64,000 nt of DNA from Ascaris suum (Eukaryota; Nematoda; Chromadorea; Rhabditida; Ascarididae), in the NCBI GenBank assembly GCA_013433145.1, contig CM024171.1, positions 2,831,001 through 2,895,000 on the forward strand, given 5' to 3'. Below are positions 45,401 through 60,100 of this stretch, in pieces. The notes under the pieces were generated by a model. It searched no databases. It was not told the DNA's origin and saw nothing but the letters and a program-made list of their open reading frames with translations. Both the position numbers and the translations under genes were made by a program. How positions within the stretch are numbered: position 1 is the stretch's first letter; every line of letters begins with the position of its first letter.

Positions 45401-48400
45401 TAGTAAACCTACGAATATCACCAAGAACACAGTCGAACATAATTCCTGACCAATAAGATGTACATACTGGTACTTATTCGTCAACAACCGATCGACCAAT
45501 CTTATAAATGCTAGAAAAGAACAATTTGACTACTTTTGTTACATGCTTAAAAAAGAGAACGAAACGATGGTCAATGAATTCATTCAGAACTTGAAAGATC
45601 ACATTTGAAAAAATTTCGAATAGGCTATTATCCTTGATGAAAATAAGTGCACTAAATTAGAAAGGAACGTATGAGCGGACAGTCATCCACCATTAAGCAG
45701 ACAATCAAAAATAACTCCTGCGCACAAATATGGCGATTCTTCCCCTTCTTCTCTCTGTATATAGTGATTAAAATATTGTCAAAAATGGTTTATTCTCACT
45801 ATGCAGTATCCATTTATACAAAGTGTTCTTTGCAAAAAAAGGTCATTATTTTTCAATTTTCATTTCCGTAAAAATCTATCAAATAACAATTGTGAATTTA
45901 TGGAAAGGAAACTCTAAAGGCCATACAAAAGAGGTATATGAATTGCATATCTCATAATCGCTACGATAGAACAATGAAAAAGAACTAAAGAATGAAATTG
46001 ATAAAATAAGTTATGCAACTTCATTTTTTTCATAAATCTTCCGCTAGTGATAGTCAAAATCACTTACAAACTATCGAATCTGATCATCTGATTGCGATCG
46101 AGCCTTTCGGCTGCTTCCGTCATCGCTTTTGTCAAATATTCTCGGAGTTCAGGATCTCTCTCGATTTGGTTATAAGGAATACCATAAGCAAGAGGGTTCA
46201 GCTTCGCTCGAATAAAATAATACGAATAACTCAACCATTCCACCGCTTCATTTATATTTGACACCGTACCTAAACAACATTTCCGATCACTCATTACGAA
46301 AACTGTAAAAATAAACGAAATCGTTTGAAAAAGCTCAGACGCGAAGCATCACTTAAGTAAAAGAACTGAGATTTGCACAAATCGCTGATCTCCGTTATCA
46401 CTGATACCAAAACTTATCAGTGACAATAAAACTCATCTTTTGAAGTGTTATCTCAAAATCGTATTACTTCGAAAAGCTCTGGTCTTTCATAGATGCAAAA
46501 GACTTATAAAGCATTCTCAACAGGAATCTCTTTCTCCTTTAACACCGCTAACATCGGCAAAAACAAACCTAATGCAATTTCGGCATTCAAATTGTCCCTT
46601 ATATGTGCCATAAGTTGGCTTTCGATTGGGGTCTGTCTCACGAGCATTGCCAAATATTTATCGATCGAACGTTGCCAGGTTATTATTACACCATGTCCTG
46701 GAATATCAAACTACAATTCCACATGCAAATATGCAAACTGCTGAATTCTTCCAGTACTGCTATCTAAATTATCTTTCGAGTTGCTCAATTACCAATACTA
46801 TTTTAAAAACTTAAATATCTCTCCCCCCCCCCCTCCTCAAAACTAGACACTTACTGTAAACAATACAACAATTCAACACGACTTGCACGGCCCACCATGT
46901 GTCATTAACATAACAAACATAAGCCAAAAATTCTGAAAGCTTTGCAGCCAGTAAACTTTACGTGAAGATCCTGAAATTCTTCACTATTCAATAAAGACAC
47001 AAAGTAACAACTTGTAGAAATCCCTTTCGCTCTTCTTCTTCTTCTCCCTCCTTCCCTCCCCCCCCCCCCCCCCCCCAAATCTCTACAAACAATCGAGAAT
47101 CCACTGAACGATCGAGAATCCTGCCAAGCCTCAATAGTTTACCTGTTAAATAGGTTACATCAATTATTACCTGAATTTTCGTATTGCGGTCTGCCTGCAC
47201 GACCAAAAATTTGCTGCACATCCAACACCCCAATATCCGTGAACGTACCTCTTTGTGCGTCGAAAACCTCGGTTCCCTACAACAAAGATGGAATAAAATT
47301 TAGAGATAATTTCACCAGATGAAACAATAAAATATGTCCTAAATGCAAATTAATAAAGAGTAGGTAAAAAGTGAGGAACAATTCTTAATGTTCACCTTAT
47401 TTTCTAATTAGATCACACTCCGCTTAGATCATGTTCTTCAATAATCTCAGGTCGTCTTCTCACGTTGCACTTTTACAGACGATATTTGAGCAATATACTT
47501 TCAATAATATTAGCGATATTCTTGTCTGTCAGAGGAAAAATAAATGGAAAAAAATGAAATATTTCGGATGAAAACAGAAAAGAAGTATATCGGAAACTGA
47601 TAAACACAGAAACGATTCAAAAAGGATTCACGTCTATTCTGATACTTCAATCTGTGATTAGAGCTTATCAATTTTATCAAACAACAACATTTCAAACACA
47701 GAGTTGAACTGAAATGCTGTGAATATAACTCAAAGAAACGAAAATTTTCCGCAAATGTTCATAGATGAAGCATTTTTCTACGTTTTTTTTTCAACTACAA
47801 AGGGATATTCCCGAGGAAAAAACAAAAAAAAAATCATCAAGAAACACCTCAAGGATACTATCGGCAACAAAAACATACGGTTATATTCATCTATGAAGGA
47901 CGTAAATCACTCAAATACCTTTAATTACCTTTACAACGATTATAGGATATGAATGAAAAAACAATTTCTTCATTTACAAGAAAGAATGAAAAACAGATAA
48001 TAAATAGTTAAAGAACATTACCCGTATAACAACAGCATGTGCCGGAAGATTAACACCCCATGCGAGTGTTGCTGTACAAAAGAGCACTTTAATATGACCA
48101 GATGCGAAGAATTTTTCAATCGTTAAACGACTCCTGCGTGGAAGGCCTGCATGATGAATACTGTAACCAAATTGAAATAGCTCTATCAACTGACCATTAT
48201 GTGAGGACATTATCTGCAATATACGATTTGATTAGTTTTATTCTATACCTCTTAGCAAAAAAAAAAAAAACTAATTTCCCTGATATCAAAAATGCTTATG
48301 AATATTGCTTCCCCTCTGTCTCCTTTCGAATATTTGAAAGAACTACTGGAACACTTTCCAATTAATTTTCGTCTTTAAGCATCCCGACAGAAAATAAAAT

Positions 48401-51400
48401 CCTAAACATGCCATCCCCTTACCCACTCCCTCCACCCTATTATATACGAATTATTTAGCAGGAGCAATAAATGAATTTTTTGAAATGCAGAAAGAGTTTT
48501 TTCTATCCTTCTTGCACTTTAACCTTCGAGCAAAAAATAATTCAAACAAATGAAATCTTTATCGATTAGAGAAATCTTATTGCTCTCTGTAATAAATATT
48601 GCAAACATAACATGAAATTAATAATGATGCATTTATGGAGAAAAGGAGTACCGCTTTCTTAGCCGCCATATATTCTTTTGTTGTCACATTCGGCGGAAGG
48701 AAATCGTCGTGATGACCCTTAAAGAGCGATCGCAATCAACCGAATAAGAAACGCTTTGAAAATCGTATCGAAAGAAGCGCAACATTTTCTAGGACACTCT
48801 ATCGAAAAGATCAAATAACTCAATTCACCAAGGCATGGATCTACACTAAAATTTCCCAGTAAAATAAAATAAACGTAAACACTGGGAGGCGGAAGAAATA
48901 GAAGAGAAGAGGTTTAGAGTAAACAAAAATGCACATCAACCTACATCCTTGATCAAACAAGTCAATCGCTTCTATCTTATATTTTTCTACACTTTATTCA
49001 GTCCAGTTAATTATTTTATGCATATCTAAAACCGAACTCTTTCATTCCCCCCTCACCATTCAGCAATTCCAAAAAGCTTACTAATTTAGCGGCTCGATCC
49101 CTGAAGAAGATGGCCAACTTGGCGGTCGCATTACGTGCATGCACAAATACCAGCACTTGATGTCCTTGTTGCGCAAATTCGTGCACCTTCTCATAGCACA
49201 CTTCATCCATCTCAGTTGAAGCAAACTTTGCACTGCTTCCTGCTGATTTTCGCACACCAATAAAACTATAAACTTCATCCATCAAACCTGATTTTCGCAA
49301 ATTCATGGACCTTTCAAAGAACCTCCAACATTGTCTAACGAACTTTTTCAGGTGAATCACACCTGAGAGCAATTTGGCAGTGAAAGCAATACGAAGCTTT
49401 AAGATTAAAGTAAAGATACCATCGAATTATAGGCACAGTCGTTGTAAACGTGTTCTAGGTATAAAGGATAAGAAGATTAACTGGATTTTGTTCCACTTTA
49501 GAGTGGGAAGAACAAATAAAAGTCTCCACCATAGAAATTCGTTATGTTTGAAGCTTTTTTCCTTAATTATAAGCCAGAGAATAATATCCTCGTATATAAA
49601 AATACTTCTACCGTAACTTTTAACAATTAGATCGCCCCTTCCCCTCACCTGAATCCTATGTCGATCATTCATTACAGTACAACCGTCATTTTATATACCG
49701 ACCACCAACATCCCCAACTAAAGTATCCTATATTCTATACTCTATTAGTGTCAGTTCATAAATGAGCGTATAAACAAAATAAAAAAATCACTGTAAGCCA
49801 ACAGCGATATACAGTATTAATTCACAAGATCTTCTATCAGAAGATATAAAATCGGCTCACTGATCAACGACAATAAGGAACGTCGATATCTTCTTATTGA
49901 CTGTTAACATGACCAGCTAGATGACAGCACCCTCAAGTCTAGCGATACCTGAGGTAGACACACTCGTGAAATTTCATGGTACTAGTAGCACAGTGCTCAG
50001 AAAAATGCCACTACTTCCTCCTCGCTCCCTCCCATCACCTGTCAATGAATGAGCAAATACTAAGAACCTCCTCACCTCTGATCTCCGTCAGCAAAGCCTA
50101 AAAAACTGCTCATCTCTGACTGCTCTGAGCAAATACATGAAATGCTCTAATTCTGTGATCTCCTCCGAGTGAGAACGAAGACTGCAAAACCCATTAGGAA
50201 AAAAGGTGAAGGAAGGTACAACGAGGTAACCAAGAATGAAAAAAGGTAACAATCAGGTTGCTTACGTTTGTGAAAGTGGCACTGGTCGAAAGCGGCTATC
50301 GAAAAAGAAGAGTCCTTTATATGGGTTAACTCTTAAGAACCTAGCCACATCCACGTAGTTGGGCAATGTCGCCGACAGACCAACAATCCGGACTCCTTGC
50401 TGGCTCATCTCCACCTCAAATGCCTCTCTTGAATGAATTCTAAAAACCACTACGCAAAGAAATAATGATGATCTAAATTGGTGGGACAATGTTCAAGAAA
50501 TTCGAAGGATTCTACAATACCGCATATTCGCATATCGAAATGCGGTTTTCCTCTAATTTCCAGCCTTCCACTACAGCTACAAATGAAGGAAATACCCCAT
50601 CATGAGAGCTAAAAATGTGGCAATGGGCAAACAGCTCGCAATGCGTAGAAGTGGCAACATCCACGTCTATAAAATCAAGATATGAATAAATAAATAAATA
50701 ATCTAACAGATGAAATAGTTCACATACCCATCCTGGATTTAGCACAACAACTACAGGATATTTCGAGCTAGGAACATTATGCTATGTAAAACGTGCTTAA
50801 CATAATGACGCAAGGATATGGTTAATTAAGCTGAACTGAAGTACACTGTTGAAGGCGTTTTTATCAAATGCTGGATTCGCTTCCGGATATGCATGCTGTT
50901 ACTCTTCTACATTTGTTTATTTATTTTAATGGCCAAAGGTAGGAAAACATACAAAAGTATGTTAGTTAGTATGAACAGCAGAAAGGAGCAAAACGTTCGA
51001 AAAACTACAATTCTGGCGAATTTCCTAAGGGTGAAATATCGAATACCTATGCAGAACGTTATATTTCTTTAAAATGCCCATATACTGCGTTAATAAACTC
51101 TCTGCGTAATCGCTTGCTCGGTTGCCGATCCTCTTGTCTACTAGGTCACCGAGTCTGATCAAATTCTACGTTGATCCTCACTTACAATCTACCTCCGACT
51201 TCTCCCATATTGCCATGCTATCTGCGATTGCACATCACTAAGACACAGTGGTTCACGGGACCACGGCAACTGACATAAATTTTGCAGCCTGAACAGGCAA
51301 CTATCGCTTAGGTTGTCTGCCACATTGGAATATGAGGACACAGCTTTCTAGGCCGACAGTTGGTCGCACATCATATCTCCGATTATCGGTTTTGATGCGC

Positions 51401-54151
51401 GTGGCAGAATGAATTAAATAGCAGTAATTTAATAATTGTTCCAAAATTTCGAATCTCTGTTGACTACAATCTTTCCCATTCTACTCCTTCATCTCAGAAT
51501 CTGATCTTGGGTTCGACAGAGGATTATCCGAAAATCACACAAGATAAAGAGGTTCGGTAGTATGATTGAAAACCAGCAATGAATGATCAAGCAACTCTAA
51601 GCGTTCTTGCAACGATCGTCTCGATCACAGGTCCTCGATCATCGTGTAGCAAATGCACCTCATCAATGATTAGAAGCCGCATTAGTCTTGCTAATGAAGT
51701 TTCGCTATCCTTTCGTGTCACCACATCCCACTTCTCTGGTGTTAATACCAACATCTGAAAATCTCATTCTCTTTACCATCGCAATCTTAATCAACGTTCT
51801 TTCCTCACCCCACTTCAGGAGAGGAAAGTGTGTTACTACTGACCATTAGATAATCGATCTACGATCTACGATATAGTCAATCTACGATGTAAATTGATTT
51901 GATCTATTCTTAGACAGTCGATAACATCGAAACAAAATATAAGTGGAAAAAAATCGAAGTTAAATAAACCTAAAAATGACGCAGCGCTTTTACCTGATTA
52001 TGGTCATAGTACAACTAAGAAAATGCAACTGGTAACTAACGATAACACCATCTTCCTCTCTATACTCAGTTCTCTGAATATATAGGTTAAAATATATTGT
52101 ATAATAAATTGTCTCCGATCGCCAATACCAGCGGTATTACCCATACTGTGTAACTTTGAAAAACGATTTTCACTGATACAAATTTGTGCGAATATGAATA
52201 TAAACCTTAGTTTGTTGAAGAAGCGCACAAATGCAAAAAAACTCACTCAAGAAGAACTATGACGGCCTAAAACACCTTCATCAATCAATACCGGGAAAAC
52301 AATTTTCTTAGAAACAACCCACCGCATTCCCTATCAAAGATGCTTGAATTATATCTTTAAAATGATAGATTATATGAAGCTGAGTATAGAGGGAAGACGA
52401 GATGTGGATCATATGCGGTCAACTATGTCCATAGTGGAGGAGGACTTCAAACTGCAGGACAACCAAACATATAAAACGAAGGTTCACATACCTGAGTTTC
52501 AGCAATTTCCCGTCTTGACAGAGTCGTATCACCGGTCAATTCCCTCACTTTCAAACCAATTGGTCCTAAACGTTTGCCAAAGTTCTCGGTCATCTCTGTT
52601 GCGAGTGCCTTCATGGGCGCTATGTAGATTATCTGTAAACGAGTCTCTCGATTTTGAATAATACCGCAGCATAAGGAATAGTCGCTGAACCTTTTCTACA
52701 ATAAAAGCCCGCTTGACTGCAGTAAATAAACTTAAATAGTGGATAGAATTAAACTTCTTATATAATAAATAATCTTGAACTCCGGGTAAATAGACTTCTT
52801 GCGCACGAGACAAAACAATATGCGTATACCACCTAACCAGATTAATCTCCAAGGCAACAACTGCTTGATGCGGTATAACTCTTCTTCCCCTGCAGTAAAC
52901 AAAGATAGAGGAATTAAATGAGATAAACGAAAGTCCATTCAACGTTGAGAATCCTATATCCCAATTTTGATTTCATTCGGTCCATCTGATTCCTAAATAC
53001 TTCTCCATTTCCGTCCGTTAGCACAATGGTATGGAGAGGAGTCGAAACAAGCAGCACAATTAAAAAACAAACCTTGAAATCATCCTTCTGGACGACTCCT
53101 TTGTGGATATAGCCATGTACTGTATTAAGTATTGCCAATAGCGCTATATTTGTCTTTCCTTAACGAGAAGTTCATTATGCAATTGCCTCTGCGGATACAA
53201 ATAATGGAACAATTCAAACAGTAACCAATTAAAAACTTTGGCTTCAGCAATTCATTGCACATATTTATGCCGCTTTTTAAACGCAAATCATTTCGAAAAT
53301 TATTCATTAACTACCTATAAAATGCATATAAATGACCCGTTATTAATAATAAACGCATCATTTTCTTTGGTCAGCAAATATGCAAATTTATAGCAGCGCA
53401 ATTCAGCCGTCGCTATAGTGATTCTTAGGTTATTTCCTCGTTGGAAACCAAGTACCCCTTGCAAAACAGCGTTTTTCGATGAAAGCTTTACGTAAAGACG
53501 ACGCTATTTCTTAGACAATTCCCTATGGCATTGAGAAGGCTACGAATCTTTGCAAAAGCGCAGCAGTTTCTGGTTTACAACCGGAAATAACGCAATTATT
53601 AAATCTATTTCTTTAATAACATCAAAACTACAATATCGGACAATATGGGTATTTTCCTTGCGCTTTTAGTACAAAAATGTACTAAACGGAACTAATTATA
53701 GAAGGAAGTGAAAAAACGAAAATACTGTTTTGCCTAAGGCGGCTCATTTTTGAAGGTCAGGCACTCCATGATTACACCACAATCTAAATACACCTGTCGT
53801 TCCCAGATTCTTGAACCTATTATTTCCACAAAATTACGACTATCAAATAAGTCAGAGTTAGAAATTCATAAAGGAAAGAAAAATTGGCTCTGCCTCGGGA
53901 TGAAGTCAAAACATAGAGTACATAGGCAATAACGTGCAAGATTCTTTTCACCTGCTTCTGTCCCTCTTGCCGCTTATATGAATCCTAAACCAAAAATTCA
54001 AACGCCACCTGCTCCAGTAGGCGCACAGATGAGGAGATTCTCTCTAGTCTTGTAGGCTTGCTCGAAGACGAGGGATTGAATCACGTTCAACTTCTCGTAT
54101 CCTTTGAAAGCAAGCTGACCCAACTATAAATCACTAGAAGCAACTTACAAA

Positions 54152-54194
<43 letters not shown>

Positions 54195-57100
54195 ATGCAT
54201 ACAATTGAATTATGACTAACATAAATTCTATATTTTAGACTGAACAAATTCCAATATTACAATCGGACACATTGAACTTGACAGAATCGTTAAAAATAAA
54301 TATGCAGCAAATTCACTCTTCTTAGAAATGATTTCATTGAATAATCTTACATTTCTATTATTTTGGCTCTCTGAGCAGAACGCATAAAGTGACACCATTG
54401 CAACGACTAACGTTTAGTGATATTCCCTTTATAAAATATTGAAACACAGAATTCGACAATACTCTTCATTCAATTAAATTCAATGACAGTCATTCAACGC
54501 ACGCATAACCTTCTAGAGGTCGGCAATTAAATTCATCGGTCTCACCTTTTCAAAATTTGATTGCAATCGCTGTGAACTTTGATTGAGGAATTAAAAATAG
54601 TAAGGCAGTTGAGTTGTCTGCGAAAAAAGTACAAAACGGAACACCTTCCATATTCTCGTTCATTTTTTTCTTTCATATCTATTCGACTAGAAAAAAGCAT
54701 GTGTCAGTCTTTAACCTCCTTTCTTCTTCCGTTCCTCCTCATTGAAGAAAACAAAGTGCATACAACGATAGGAAACGAAACAACCTCATCCATGTCCTTA
54801 ACGTAAACGTGTCTCACATCCTGTATCGAAGTGTTGTCGGATGGCGGCACAGTAACTTCCTCATAAGTTCGATGATCAATTCTCTTCGAACCAGCCGGTA
54901 GGCAAAACTGCAATTCTCCGTTTCACTAATTTATAGCTGTAAGCAATGAACGAATCGAGCTAGTGCAAGAACGGTGTACCACATAAAGAAATATGTGGAG
55001 AAACAATGTGTACAAAATCAGGAAAGCACTAAGTTCATGACCTTTTGTGCTGCTTGTAAGACTATTGCAAAGATTCCTACCTAATACTTGCGCTAAACCT
55101 GGAATTTACAGCCTGCTTGGAGCGCTTTTCTTCTTCTGCCGTTCCACTGGGAAAACAAATGCCACATGCTAAAAAGGCGGATCAATATTGCCGAGAATCG
55201 CGCAATGAAGTCCTAATCCTCGTAGACATGAGAGAAGGGAACAGGGTGAGGGGGAGGGGCTACATTAAAGCTTGCAGGAATTATGCACTTCTCCCGTTGA
55301 TAAGCAAACGAATGATCGGCCTTCCGCCAACAAGTAGGAAGACGAAAATAGCGACAAAATTCACAATGAATTAGTATAAAGGCGTTTAAAAATGAGAAAA
55401 GGGCGTAAGATATCAGCTTTATAGACCTGAAATATCCCTTTCAATTTGGAGGAAAAAAGACCACGGGGCCCGATGCTCTCTTCTCACCGATCTCATTCAC
55501 AGTGATGTCGTAACACTAATATGAGTTAAGCCCAAAAACCAAGTACTATGCTAGTTCGTCTAAACCAATAAATAACACATCTCTTATATTGAGAACACCA
55601 ATTAATGAGACCTTCATTCCGTTTACGATGAGATTCGATTCACCATTTGCCAAACTCGCATCAAATACAAATGGGTAATGCTCACGATGAACAACTGATA
55701 TTCGATTCTCTTCACTCAACGGTGTCCATTGCGCAGCGATCAACTCCAACTGCCTAGAAAACAACGAAAGATGAAGAAATGCACAATATTTGTGGTTCCA
55801 TTTATCATGATTAAAAAAACTTATTCAGCCTTCACATTCCATCAATAATGGTAAAAATTATATACGTGAACAATGACGGCAGTATCCGCTTTTCTCATAA
55901 AAAACCTTTGTGTTTTCCCATCAAATTAAGGATGACTCGATTGCAGAACATGTGACCTATAGCAAGACAGTAGCAAGTGCAATGACTTAGTGGCTAGTGA
56001 TAACTATGCATAGATCTAAGATATGAAAAAGTGATATTGAAAAGATTTAAAACGTGACCTGACAAGAATTGCTGCTTCACAAAATTTACGCATACAACAA
56101 CCAGACTTCTTCCTTTTCCTAAATTGCATTCAGAAAGTGTGACCTCAAGAAATGCGGGAAAATGCTCAGAAGCTGATAAAACATCAGGTAAACTCTTCAA
56201 ATCGTTCAATGATTTTCATATTCTTTTGTGATCGAAAGACAACGCCATTTGTAATTAGAGAGGAAATACACCAACAGAAGACTGAAGCAATAAAACGTCG
56301 CTGGTTGAAATTTGCTTTGGAGACTGAAGCTAACCTCTGCCGCACGATGTCTCGCTGCGCTAGCTCCAGCTCAAGCTTCTCCTCCTCGCCGAATGCGTGT
56401 GTTATCCTATTAAATTCTTTATTGGCCCTCTTCTGCTCTCTTCGTGCTTCACGTCGTAAATCAGCTTCCATTTTCGATTGTACAACGACCTGCTGGCAAT
56501 ACTGAGGAGAATTTTTCGCCGGTTTCAACGTCTACAATCGAAAGGCTGCATTACTCATTCAACTAGAGTCATTTCAGGCTTGATATAAAACAAATAAAGG
56601 CAACAAATCCCTCAGTCCTTGTTCTCTAAGAACCGAATGCCTCAAGAAAACGGATTTTTCGTCCCTCACAAAAACAGCAAAGGTAAAGATATAATCTGCT
56701 AAGGGCCGAATTCGAGCAAAACAAAAACGACAAATGATGAAAAATGTTGGCAGCGTGGAAAACTGTCCTCTGAAGCATAACAATCTGCAATCAGCGCTGC
56801 AATAGGCGCGTTTCATTTGGTAATTAAATTATCTGTAAGAGGTGCCCTGAAAAAGTAAAAAAAGGAGGGAGGGGGAGAGAAACCGGGAGAAGGACAGGGA
56901 ACGCATAATACCAAATAAAGCACAGATTTTACAAATACGACAATATTCTCGATTTACAATGAGTTCAAACTCCTACCTCCGCTCTCAAAATCAAATCTTT
57001 GCCACCGATATCAACCTGAATCCCAAACACTTCAAAACTATGAAGTAGATATTCATTAATTAGCAATGCTTTTAATCACTAACCATCATTTGTGCTATCT

Positions 57101-60100
57101 TCGATTGCTTCTTGGATTCATCCCTCATTGCATCGATTTCGGCAAGCAAAGAGGGTCGACACTCTAACAACGCACCCACTAGATCGAATTGCTCAACACC
57201 CAATAAATCGATCAACTATAATAAAGTTATTCAATCTCCCATTTCTATATGTACTATATATTCCGAAACGGATCACTATTAGATTCAATATCGGTTGACT
57301 ATATCACTAATTTTGCGCCTACGGAGTTTTTCTCCAGTATCCAATTTTAAAAAGTTACTATCACACCAGCAGATATATAGAACTAATTAAAAGAAACAGG
57401 TGTGGAATGATCTTTTATAGTAAAAGGTGAATTAATGTTCGTATTGGGAGCATTTCCCTTCACGCTCAATCCCATATGAATCGAACAATCACTTCGCCTT
57501 CTTCATCTTGACTCTCTCTCCATTTCACTGCGAACAACGACTATAAATTATATTCGGCATGTACAACTTCTCTTCCAAATAAATTCATTCAACACATGAT
57601 CACTGATATCGCTTAAACAGAAGTGTTCCCTTCAAAGGAAATCAACTTCACCTCGCTTTGCAATGCCTCGTCGGTTCGAGTTGAGGTGAGTAGCTCGAGC
57701 ACATGACGGCATATCGACTCCGAATCTTCGTAAAGGCTCTCGATACTTTTCAACAATTCAATCACCGAATGCTTTTTTCCGCTTTGCGATGAGCATGGCT
57801 GAAATAAAACGTACAGCAATCCTAACGTCTCATCAAGTATTGTTTCTGACTAGAATCACGCGATGTTTCCGTAACGATCGGTTAGAATCATCTGATTTTC
57901 CCCAAAATGCATAAGTGGTGCTTAAAAATAATACATGCCATCGACAAAGTTCATATTAAGTTATACCATCTGTACGCCCCATTACTCACCAAACACTATA
58001 AAAGCTCGTGTGCTGCAGGAAAAGTCCTTCGCTAGCTAGTGCTGGCAATGATAACAACAGATAGAGGTTTTTATCCTCATTGATCTATTTTATTCGAATG
58101 ATTTGAAAAAAAATCACTTGCTTCAAAAGAGAAGTGCCGTGCCTCTGTCCCCCCCCCCCCCGCCTCCTCCTTCTTAATAATATGATTTATGTTCGCCAAC
58201 AAAGCGAGAATAAATGTAAAATTGTAAGAAATGTCAGGGGATATTGAACAGATCCTCTCCTCGTCCCAATCCATTATAAGGTATTATTTTTGGATATAGA
58301 GTTGTTAACGGATGGAAATCAGCTTCGGAGATTCGTTTGCATTAGGTGGTAGGATTCTTTTCACTTTCACTTTAAACCTCCGTAATTCGTAACAAAAATA
58401 ATCGTTTGGTATATGCCGACTTATTACCTCTCATGCAATCTCAATCCCCTTCGTTATGTTTATTTTCTTCGTATAAGCGAAGAATTTTCCCACAATGTCC
58501 GCTCTAGTTTTCTGGACGACTTTCGCAAAAAAATTTCGACAATGCAGTGCTCATCGAAGGACGTCACAATCACAGATGAGCTATAGCAATGCTTTTTTAT
58601 AACCATGTGATGCCTCTTTAATAATAAGTTATGACTCATTTAGTGACAAGGTGACGGCTGTCACATTGGCACAACTGTCAATAAGAAATGATGCCACACA
58701 ATTAAACTTTTTCCAACACTCTGAAAGAAAAACATACCTGTATCTACTTTTCAGGAGATTTTTGTTTGCCACTTTCTTATATGAAACAATAAAAGCATCC
58801 ACTAGTTGGTAACACTTCAACGTTACATTGTCGAGTCTATTCGAATCAGGACAGATAACAAGGACGTTCTCATGAGAAAGAATACGTCAGAGTCAGAAAA
58901 TCTCATCTCGCCCTTCTCTCCTAGTCCCTGATCTATTTTCGTCCCCTCCTCTTTTTCAAATGAAAAGGTCACAAAGCCCTTTCTCCTCACAGATCTTATT
59001 CCTTTCTATTCCCTTACAGTACTAAAAATTCTGCTTCAGTCAACGTATCTAAGCGCTCAAGTGCTGAAACAAACGTTACCTCATCTGCTGATGCATTGAT
59101 CGCCGTCGCATTGGAATCTACAGCTACGTTACGAGAATTCTTTTTTTGCACTTCGAGCTTCTCCATTCTAGCTTTCTTCCAACAAATTCGCCTCGAATAA
59201 TTCGAACTGAAATTATACTCCGATCGCAATGAGCTATTCCGAAGAACTAAGAGTAATCTCTCATTTTCACTGCATATATATACTCTCTTCCCTCCCCCCT
59301 CCCCCACTCCCAACTCCCGTCAAAATTTATAGAGCAGGCACTCACCTAATCTGCACAATGAAATATGTAACGCAGAAAAGTGTCTCCTAATCTACTAAAT
59401 TCATGAACAAACCAATAGACCAATGAATTATTTGTGCTTCTCTTTCAGCTAGCAAATTACGGTCACGAATTAGTCAGGATCGGATCTAGCTTTTGAGTTG
59501 AAATCATGGCAATATTTGGAACTTATCCCAGTCAGTAAGATATACCTCTATCACCACAACTACCAAATGACTCTTTTATTCATATATATTTTTAAAAAGC
59601 AAAACAAATATTAAATGAAAACAAATGGAAAATTTTTGCAGCAAATCTTACCTGACTTTGAAATCTGATGCACGTGGCCTCCTTATGGTGATACATAACG
59701 ACTTCTCCAAATTATTACAGAACTCCTTTGCTGTATCCCTCGAATTTATCTGAAGAAATTCATTCACCTTATTTTACATAAGAATTATTTGCTTATATTA
59801 AAATGCCAATGGCACCTGACACAGACAAAAGCATTCAATTTCGCCAGCTTTTAGAAATGTGACTTTCGAGAGGAATAACTATGCATTGTTTTTTTTTTCC
59901 TTTCCTCCCCAACCCTTTCTTCCTTTAGCAGCCAATTTTCCATTATACAATTCCCATTCTTCAAACCTCATGTAAGAAAATATTCTCGCTAATTTGGTTG
60001 GAATCGAAAAAATAAATAAATAAATAAAACTTCAGAAGAAGGCAAATGGCTGAAGAGCTAATTTTCCTCAGATATATCACCTTCAGCCAACGATTCTAGA

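Larger units (their letters stand above)
39549..46269 (-). other. Helicase exons: first Sec63 unit
   Basis: In coding order: 46068-46269, 44834-45008, 43633-43743, 42873-43069, 41976-42070, 40972-41065, 40411-40567, 39549-39720. Landmarks: [19 protein letters not shown] and NPLAYGIP (winged helix), [52 protein letters not shown] (ratchet helix), [36 protein letters not shown] and SFWVFVEN (FN3-like), [12 protein letters not shown]. Every junction is in phase, with no frameshift in this block. Confidence 0.93.
46569..54123 (-). other. Helicase exons: first RecA cassette
   Basis: In coding order: 54009-54123, 53073-53158, 52492-52632, 51596-51754, 50266 to about 50423, 49082-49265, 48652-48717, 48022-48213, 47171-47276, 46569-46697. 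Landmarks: [20 protein letters not shown] (Q motif), Walker A split by an intron (APTGA, then GKTNIA), [10 protein letters not shown] and RELTGDTT (52492), [11 protein letters not shown] and DEVH (51596), [13 protein letters not shown] and FDSRFRPVP (50266), [12 protein letters not shown] (49082), [13 protein letters not shown] and [16 protein letters not shown] (48022), [13 protein letters not shown] (47171), [19 protein letters not shown] (46569). The 5' end of exon 50266 is uncertain: the upstream exon ends in phase 0 after RTLR, so an internal AG at 50423 or 50414 fits better than the pyrimidine-rich one at 50439. Confidence 0.92.

Noticed and set aside
52344..52661. Plus-strand 105-codon frame
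   Set aside because: It lies opposite helicase exon 52492-52632, whose minus-strand reading carries conserved helicase motifs.
22381..54907. Identification as the spliceosomal helicase Brr2
   Set aside because: Same architecture, but the second cassette motif III reads GLSTALANA, its Walker A and DEIH box are intact, and the lead-in and C-terminal blocks match ASCC3 better.
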